A stretch of 15,170 nucleotides of DNA from Tetmemena sp. SeJ-2015 (taxonomy: Eukaryota; Ciliophora; Spirotrichea; Sporadotrichida; Oxytrichidae). Position numbers and translations under genes: made by a program. Shown here in pieces: positions 10,501 through 15,170 of the stretch (positions within the stretch are counted from its first letter, which is position 1; each line of letters starts with the position of its first letter). The notes under the pieces are model-generated. The model saw only the letters and a program-made list of their open reading frames with translations. It was not told where the DNA came from and did not search any database. The stretch is taken from NCBI GenBank assembly GCA_027382625.1, contig JAJKFJ010008851.1, positions 1-15,170 of the forward strand. Reading direction: 5' to 3'.

Positions 10501-11512
10501 TGAAGAAGCTAATAGTCCTGAGAAAGGTAATACGAGGATTCACAATCTCTTTGAGTAGCATGTCAATTAAGGAAATACCATTATCTTGAAGACTCTTGAG
10601 GACAGTGTAAACTCTCAACAGCAGAGTGAGTATTCACCCGATGAAGAGGAGTCTGATATTTTATTAGATATCTGTTATTTATATTTCTAAGTCTAGTTTT
10701 ACAGCAGGCCATGGAGTCGATACTGATAAAGGCAGTTACTAAAAGAGCAACAGACGAAGTAACAAAGTGAAGTCCTTCAGACGTTCTAATGTGTCTGTCA
10801 ACGATTTAGAATTGAACTAGATCGATAGCTTTGAACCGACCTATAATCCTCCAAGTCCCTTCAGAGAAGAAAGAGTCAGAAACGACAAAGGAAAAAGGTA
10901 ATCTTTAAAGAAACTGAATGATGAAGCTAATTTGAAAGAGCAATTACTGAAGCTGAGCGGATAAAATAGAAATTAAAGCTCAGAGGAGTACCTCAAATAG
11001 TTTTAGACGAAGTAGAAAAATAATTCAATGAATGAAGAAAAAGCATTAGCAAGTTAGAGAAATAAATAAGCTGCTATTCTGGGATAGAAAGCTTTGAGAA
11101 ATACAGATATTATTGTCTAATAAAAACGGCTAGGGATGGTTGATGAAGGCATAAATACTGCCATCGAAATGAAGGACCTCGAGATTATTCTAGAAGTTAA
11201 GAAAGAGGCTAAGAATACCATAAAGGCTCTAGAAAACTTGCTTGAAGAATAATTTTAGTTTATAACTGCATATCTATCTTAAAGATATTCAATTTTATTC
11301 TTTGAAAAATAGTCCGAAATCTCTATTTAAAAGCTAGTTCAATCTTTCATCACAGTAAAACTTAAGCTTCTTTAAGCCAATTCAGCAGCAGAACCAAGAA
11401 TAGCTAAACAGAGATTTGAAATAGCTGATGGTTAATTTAATTTGACTTTATTTCAGCATAAGAATACTATAAATCTGCTTTTAGAATAATTTAAGTTAAT
11501 TTAGTAAAATGA
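7526..11512 (+). CDS. Large coiled-coil protein, about 1267 residues, one IES and four introns
   Basis: The start is ATG 7526 (MSLERSQRKIIKPI). With introns at 8426-8460, 8660-8689, 10674-10704 and 11431-11456 and a 61-bp IES at 8509-8569 removed, one frame runs to TGA 11510-11512. Residues 1-130 are mixed. About 150-480 are strongly charged and helical (FERMEFQKAMHEKTTAKIQQ; KLQENLKIMKAMKTNLDNAK), typical of a long coiled coil. About 600-720 is basic and Ser/Pro-rich with repeated SP or SPK sites (SRGSPKSPTS). A more globular stretch about 730-850 follows, then another basic Ser/Pro-rich region, an acidic patch (DEEESD) next to the third intron, and a helical C terminus. Such architecture suits a cytoskeletal or ciliary scaffold, but I recognise no family and the role is inference. 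The stop overlaps the ATG of the next gene by three bases. Confidence 0.78.
8426..8460 (+). other. Predicted 35-nt intron
   Basis: Donor GTAAGT after GCA and acceptor TTTATTTAG, phase 0 on both sides. This is the clearest intron in the window and sets the small-intron expectation. Confidence 0.8.
8509..8569 (+). other. Candidate 61-bp IES with GATAT pointer
   Basis: GATAT occurs at 8509-8513 and 8570-8574. The frame before it and the frame after it differ by one base, and 61-bp removal corrects this, giving GAC GAT ATT GAA AAG CAA. The result reads FERDLQDDIEKQMMQRNF, a continuous charged helix. G plus C is 14 of 61. The only GT..AG alternatives are a 17-nt segment in the wrong frame and 58- or 70-nt segments unlike the other introns. 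Confidence 0.78.
8660..8689 (+). other. Predicted 30-nt intron
   Basis: Donor GTACAAC, acceptor CTATTTTTAG, between GCA ATT GAG and ACC GCC CTC. It is frame-neutral and has typical boundaries. Confidence 0.65.
10674..10704 (+). other. Predicted 31-nt intron
   Basis: Donor GTTATTTA and acceptor GTTTTACAG. It joins GAT ATC T to CA GGC CAT and avoids the TGA met near 10728 in the unspliced frame; about 240 further codons are then open. Confidence 0.7.
11431..11456 (+). other. Predicted 26-nt intron
   Basis: Donor GTTAATTT, acceptor TTATTTCAG. Splicing gives a C terminus AQEYYKSAFRIIQVNLVK ending at TGA 11510-11512. If retained, the frame stays open to a TGA at 11541-11543 instead. Confidence 0.65.
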
Positions 11513-11956
11513 ATTTAGAGGCAAACTCAAAGCGGGTAGATGAAGTAGTCTTCCCAAATGACTCTACGATGATAATGCAAAAGATTAACGCCTAGATGGT
11601 TGAGTTTAACCCTCAAGGCTCGCTGGTCGCCATAGGTTGCAAGTATGCAAGTGTACTTATCATGGATTTCCTAACCAAGGAAATGATTAGGTGCTTTAGC
11701 ATTTATGAAGACTACGATCTAGAGGCAAATGAAGATGTGGACTAGTTTGCAAACTTCCGCAAACTCAATTACGCCTATCTCGAAGATGACTTCATCCTTC
11801 ACTAAAAGCCTTAAGATGAACGAGAAGCAGATATGCTAGTGAGGAGAGGCCTTGAATATAAAAAGCTCATCCAGTTTGAGCCTAAGGACAAATCGAAATG
11901 CAAAGCTTAGATTGCCTCTTTTGACTGGTCTTTGGATGGGAGACTCTTAGTTGCTT
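11509..11956 (+). CDS. RBBP5: RBBP5/Swd1 homologue, N-terminal germline segment
   Basis: This is the first part of the COMPASS subunit RBBP5 (Swd1 in yeast), a WD40 propeller that supports SET1/MLL-type methylation of histone H3 lysine 4 in the nucleus. From ATG 11509 the peptide reads MQKINAQMVEFNPQGSLVAI, then GCKYASVLIMDFLTKEM, which matches the RBBP5 first blade (TFNRRGTLIAVGC, IWDFLTR) as I recall it. About 55 extra residues follow, rich in acidic and Lys residues, before the next blade strand, SFDWSLDGRLLVA. The homology stops abruptly at the 7-bp pointer GTTGCTT (11950-11956): beyond it the frame adds a few unrelated residues and reaches TGA at 12007-12009. The remainder of the protein lies on the opposite strand at 13081-14841. 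I read this as a scrambled, inverted MDS and not as a truncated gene. A later start at 11569 or 11575 is possible. Confidence 0.82.
11950..11956 (+). repeat. Pointer GTTGCTT, plus-strand copy
   Basis: Seven bases, with the first six in frame as GTT GCT (Val-Ala), identical to the minus-strand copy at 14841-14835. Flanking bases differ on both sides, so the match is exactly seven. Confidence 0.75.
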
Positions 11957-12016
11957 TATTTCAATAGCATTACTATTTTAAATGTTAATTTGAGATAATC
12001 TAAATTTGAATTTAAA
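11957..12016. other. Short spacer between RBBP5 segment and TMEM231
   Basis: Sixty AT-rich bases with no recognisable coding sequence. In the proposed inversion this spacer would be joined to the sequence from 14842 onward. Confidence 0.5.
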
Positions 12017-13007
12017 ATGGCTGTATTGTTTCGAGAGTACTTTGCAAAAAATTATATGGCTAAGGCAGCCTCAGGAACTGCTTTAATTTGCTATTTCTTT
12101 ATGATAGTTGCCTTCGTCCTTCCCTTAATCTTGGTAACAAGAACTCATAGTAAGTTTCATTGGAAGTGCAACTGATTTAGATTTCTGGGTGATTAGTTTA
12201 CATTCAATAAATCATCTAAATGACATCTTGATAATGTTTCAAACAACTTCAGGTGTGAAGTATGCCAGTTCAAATCAAGAAGTCTAAAAGATATTTGCTC
12301 CTTCTTCACTTTAAATATATATTCTCTCAAATTTGTAGGTGGATAATTCAGACCTGAATGACGACTAGACCACAGATAAAATTCAAGCAAAAATTACCGC
12401 AACTCTAGACACCACTACTATTCAGAGCATCATCATAATTTAGCAGTTCTCATACCAGCTCTAGACAAAGAAAAACATTTTTCTCAGAATTATTTAAAGA
12501 TTAAGGCAGACATATTAATGACATCTTTTAGCATAATCCAAACTCCCTTTGGGGTTCAATCATTGAATGCTCTTGGTCATCTCGATTTAAATCAAAGATC
12601 AACCTTCGCGCTTGGAAATTTAAAGAGAGTTATAAATTACGATACTGACCCAATGCTTTTGCAGCTTCAGGACAAAAGTGTACTCGAATTCTATCAATAT
12701 ATTATGCAGCAAAACGCAACTCTTCAATATAAAACAGACAATATAAATGTCATTCCAGGATAATCATAAACCTTTGTAAATTATTTTTGAAGCAGTCCTT
12801 GACATGAGAATCCCAAGCTTGCAAGCCATAGTCTACGTACCTGGAGTTCTTGAAAGCCTGAAGAATTCATGGATTCAGTATTTAGCTCTTCTTATCCCGT
12901 GTCTATGGGTAATTCATAATCTGATTTTAGGCTTTGCTTTCAGAAATAAAGTTCTGCCTGCTCAAATCAAAGTTGACATACCATAGTTGCAGACCACTAA
13001 ATTTTGA
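12017..13007 (+). CDS. TMEM231: TMEM231, ciliary transition-zone membrane protein, about 294 residues, two IESs
   Basis: TMEM231 is a two-pass membrane protein of the B9/MKS complex, which forms the diffusion barrier at the base of cilia. Removing one intron (12150-12180) and two IESs (12467-12495 and 12749-12794) gives one frame from ATG 12017 to TGA 13005-13007. An N-terminal membrane helix lies near residues 17-40 (TALICYFFMIVAFVLPLILV), followed by RTHNFW, like RSHGFW in the animal protein. The body contains FSYQLQ, then 37 residues that match the animal protein length without a gap once the first IES is removed. The second membrane helix near 250-273 sits in SWIQYLALLIPCLWV, matching AWVQYVSILLIFLWV. 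The animal protein is about 316 residues. The gene lies between the two halves of the RBBP5 homologue. The call is from remembered similarity and topology. Confidence 0.85.
12150..12180 (+). other. Predicted 31-nt intron in TMEM231
   Basis: Donor GTAAGT, acceptor GATTTAG. It splits the codon A|AT and joins RTH to NFW, matching the conserved family motif; the unspliced frame hits a TGA inside the intron at 12174-12176. Confidence 0.78.
12467..12495 (+). other. Candidate 29-bp IES with AAAGA pointer in TMEM231
   Basis: AAAGA occurs at 12467-12471 and 12496-12500. Only 5 of the 29 bases are G or C. Removal corrects a two-base frame offset, giving CTC TAG ACA AAG ATT AAG GCA, and leaves exactly the residue spacing seen in animal TMEM231 between FSY and the later LDLNQ/LRLQQ motif. 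No GT..AG intron fits. Confidence 0.8.
12749..12794 (+). other. Candidate 46-bp IES with GTC pointer in TMEM231
   Basis: GTC occurs at 12749-12751 and 12795-12797. Removal of 46 bases corrects a one-base frame offset that otherwise ends in TGA at 12788-12790, and gives AAT GTC CTT GAC ATG AGA. The resulting YQ-to-YVP distance is 35 residues, against 36 in the animal protein as I recall it. The pointer is short, so the exact ends are less certain than the existence of the interruption. Confidence 0.68.
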
Positions 13008-13080
13008 TTATATATATATTAGTTAAGTTTAAGATATAACTTTTAGTAAATTAATTATCTTTCAACCATTTATTCCAAAC
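13008..13080. other. Tail-to-tail intergenic spacer
   Basis: Seventy-three AT-rich bases separate the stop of TMEM231 from the stop of the minus-strand RBBP5 segment. It must hold both 3' ends; a TATATATATAT run lies near 13009-13019. No hairpin or gene is evident. Confidence 0.5.
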
Positions 13081-14841
13081 TCACATGTGTATCTTACTAA
13101 ACTTCTCTTTGAAAACGTCCGTATTAAATTTAGCAAGCAAGCCATAAGTGTCGTACTTAAAGACTTGTATTGGCATCTAGGCAAGATATTTCTAGTAGTT
13201 ATAGTCCATATTATGAAGGCGTTTCCTAAACATCAATTCTAAGTTGTTTGGCTAACCTGAATGCTGCCTAGCTTCTATTTACGTATAGTTACAAAGATGA
13301 TTCTCATCAACAAATTCGACGTCTAACTCAACTTGAGACATTAGCTTTTATCTCATAATCTCCTCCGATAAGCCAAGTCGCTTTCTCTCTTCCTCTTGAT
13401 CATCTGTCAATAGGGTTTGCTTGCTGTTATTTTCAAATTCATCCTCCTTCTCGATATACTCCTTATTCTCTTCTATTTCTGTAAAATATGGAGCAAGGGG
13501 CTAAATAATTCGAGCTGGTCTAGTTGACCACATGAAAAGACTGCCATTATTAGTGACTATGAAAATTGAGAAATGAGCTTTTGAATGAGCAGTCAAAGAT
13601 AAACAGCCCTCTTAAGTTAATTCCAGTCTTTAAATTATTGAGTAATCATCTACGTTATAGAATTTCAACTCATTAGATCCCGATTCTCCAATACTGCTTA
13701 CGAAGAGTTCTTACTAGTAGAGAAACTTATCCTACTACTCTTGCATTTACTACTGATTCTTTTGGTTATAACTCATCGAGCTGAGCATTTACTTAGATTC
13801 ACTCAGCAATTAAGCAGCATCTCCTTTGCCAAGTTAAGATTGCTATTCGATAATCTTTTAATTTGAGCTTAGCTTAAGGAAGCAAGCGTTCATCCATCTT
13901 CTTCTATTTATTACGTCTTGAAATTCGTTCCTCAAAACTAGCATTCTTTAGAAAGGCCCAACCTTATTATATCTCACATGGAAAAGTCTAAGAACTCTAT
14001 CTGAGCATATCATTATTATCTTAGAGAAATCCTCATTAGTAGTAACGCTTTGCACAAATAGGTTGTTGGTTTAAAATCTCACCAGAGCAACTATTTTGAA
14101 CTTTGCTTGGTCGACTTAATTTATCCCATCTTGAATTAACTCTAAGTCCTCATTATTGACTGGCTCTCTTTCATCCTCCATATCATCTGAATAGCTTTCA
14201 TCTTCCATTTTTTCATCTTCATCTGCTGCTTTATTGTGAGCTTATTAATTAGAGTGTGATTGCTTTTGCTATTCCTTCGTATCCTATTTTTTAGGGGAAG
14301 GAACCTTAAATAGATCTTTTGCTTTTAAGAGCTCTGACTTTGCACTACTCTTATCATTTATCAAGGGCTAGAGTATCATGATAAGTTTGTGTTGATTATT
14401 AACTTGAAGGATATAGCTTTGGCCATCCTTAATTAGACTTTGCGTTAAGTAGGCTGAAAACTTAGGCCCTTTCTTTTTGGCTTGCGAGATAGAAGCATTT
14501 TATTGCTATTAGTTAGGAGATTGATCTCTCTTGGCTTTTGAAGGCTGCTATTGATCTACTATCATGGGTTGAACTCCCTCACAGATATCCTAATTATTTC
14601 CAATGACTACTATGTCTGCCTCCTTGTCAAGTGTCACTCTGCATAGGAGAGACTTTTCCCCACTGAGAATAATATATGTATTACAATATGAATTTTTGAG
14701 AAGTAGATAATTAGGGTTGAAGGTGAAGAACTTGGCTGAGAAAATCTAGCATCCAATCTCATGCTGGTGCTAGTGATATAGCTTATTGCAGTTCAGCACG
14801 TCCCAGACGACCACTTGGTTTTCCACTCTGAAGCAAGCAAC
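13081..14841 (-). CDS. RBBP5: RBBP5/Swd1 homologue, inverted main germline segment
   Basis: This supplies the rest of the COMPASS WD40 subunit, reading on the minus strand from the pointer at 14841-14835 to TGA 13083-13081, 587 codons including the stop, with no break. It begins GTT GCT TGC TTC AGA and reads RVENQVVVWDVLNC, completing the blade left unfinished at 11956. Later landmarks match RBBP5 in order: FQDVINRRRWMNACF (family LQDLVNRTPWKKCCF), GSLFMWS, then LAPYFTEIEENKEYIEKE followed by an acidic Asp/Glu stretch (family FAPDFKELDENVEYEERE), the hinge that contacts ASH2L and the methyltransferase. A long low-complexity insert rich in Gln, Lys and acidic residues sits between blades, making the joined protein about 733 residues against 538 in human. 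No Met lies near the N-terminal edge and no sensible start is seen upstream, so this segment cannot be a gene by itself. Confidence 0.86.
14835..14841 (-). repeat. Pointer GTTGCTT, minus-strand copy
   Basis: The plus strand reads AAGCAAC here. It is the inverted partner of 11950-11956 and lies in the same codon phase, at the exact point where RBBP5 homology resumes. Confidence 0.75.
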
Positions 14842-14926
14842 CAAGATAGACTCTTTATAATTGCGTAAGAGTGAATTTGCGATAAATAAGTAAATATCGT
14901 CAATAGCAATAATCAACTGAAAATAA
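14842..14926. other. Spacer between inverted segment and right-hand gene
   Basis: The minus frame of the RBBP5 segment stays open through here and on to a TGA in the region of 15035, but has no Met and lacks the RBBP5 match, so I treat it as spacer or eliminated DNA. It probably also holds the promoter of the plus-strand gene at 14927. Confidence 0.45.
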
Positions 14927-15170
14927 ATGTCTTCAAAGCAGACCAAGTCTAAAAAGAGAAAGAACTTTTATACTCAGCAGCAAGTATACCTTGCCAATCA
15001 ACTTAGCCAGTAAATCGTAATTCAAGAAGAGAAAATCAAAAATATCTATCTAGCCAAGCAAGAAAGGAAAAAGAAGCAGCAATAGATCATCAACGATATC
15101 CATGCACAGCAGCTACTTATTCAGATGCCTCTTATCTAGAGAGTGGTTAGTTCTTAAAAAAGCAGTAACA
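14927..15170 (+). CDS. Partial Lys/Gln-rich protein, runs off right edge
   Basis: ATG 14927 opens a frame of 81 codons to the window edge with no TGA and several in-frame TAA/TAG codons. The peptide starts MSSKQTKSKKRKNFYT, a strongly basic head that could be a nuclear localisation signal, and goes on as a Gln/Lys/Ile-rich helix (LAKQERKKKQQQ) likely to form a coiled coil. The opposite strand is also open over much of this stretch, so the call rests on the ATG, the AT-rich sequence before it (AAATAA) and helical periodicity. The family is unknown. Confidence 0.5.

Noticed and set aside
11509..12009. A separate short WD40 gene ending at TGA 12009
   Set aside because: Homology ends sharply at a 7-bp sequence shared with the opposite-strand piece that continues the same protein, so two unrelated halves are less likely than one split gene.
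12193..12390. Minus-strand open frame antisense to TMEM231
   Set aside because: The plus strand here matches TMEM231 in order and spacing, so the minus frame is a shadow.
1..15170. Standard genetic code with many short genes
   Set aside because: Under it every protein breaks at TAA/TAG. Reading these as Gln yields four proteins over about 290 residues plus two recognisable families.
1..15170. Telomere repeats, transposons, CRISPR arrays, tRNA or rRNA genes
   Set aside because: None was seen by eye on either strand; there are no C4A4 or G4T4 runs at the ends and no transposase-like frame.

Overview
The window reads as nuclear DNA of a ciliate that uses UAA and UAG for glutamine and keeps only UGA as stop. 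Every long reading frame is full of in-frame TAA/TAG at Gln-like positions; one five-Gln run near 6645-6661 is written CAA CAA TAG TAA CAG. Frames end cleanly only at TGA. Introns are tiny (about 25-41 nt, GT..AG) and genes are packed with spacers of tens to a few hundred bases. Several frames are also broken by short, mostly AT-rich segments flanked by 3-5 bp direct repeats, and removing the segment plus one repeat copy restores the protein. One gene is split into two pieces on opposite strands. Together these are the hallmarks of MICRONUCLEAR (germline) DNA of a spirotrich, most likely a hypotrich such as Oxytricha, Stylonychia or Tetmemena: macronuclear-destined segments (MDS), internal eliminated sequences (IES) and pointers. 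The genus is inference.

Layout. 1-137 (-): edge fragment of an unknown gene. 187-4297 (-): a roughly 1272-residue TRP/polycystin-like cation channel with one 171-bp IES and four small introns. 4577-6061 (+): unknown protein with one IES removing an in-frame TGA. 6115-6414 (-): 99-residue unknown protein. 6541-7493 (+): Gln-rich unknown protein with one IES. 7526-11512 (+): roughly 1267-residue coiled-coil protein with one IES and four introns. 11509-11956 (+) and 13081-14841 (-): the two halves of one gene, an RBBP5/Swd1 WD40 subunit of COMPASS (histone H3K4 methyltransferase). 12017-13007 (+): TMEM231, a ciliary transition-zone protein, lying between the two RBBP5 halves and carrying two IESs. 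14927-15170 (+): start of a Lys/Gln-rich gene running off the right edge.

The most striking feature is the RBBP5 locus. The N-terminal piece (+) and the C-terminal piece (-) meet at an identical 7-bp sequence, GTTGCTT, present in inverted orientation at 11950-11956 and 14835-14841. Joining there keeps the frame and rebuilds an RBBP5-like WD40 strand ending in WDVL. A single recombination between the two copies would invert 11957-14834, make a roughly 733-residue RBBP5 and leave TMEM231 intact but flipped. The other interruptions are conventional non-scrambled IESs. Protein similarities are from memory of the human families and have not been searched.
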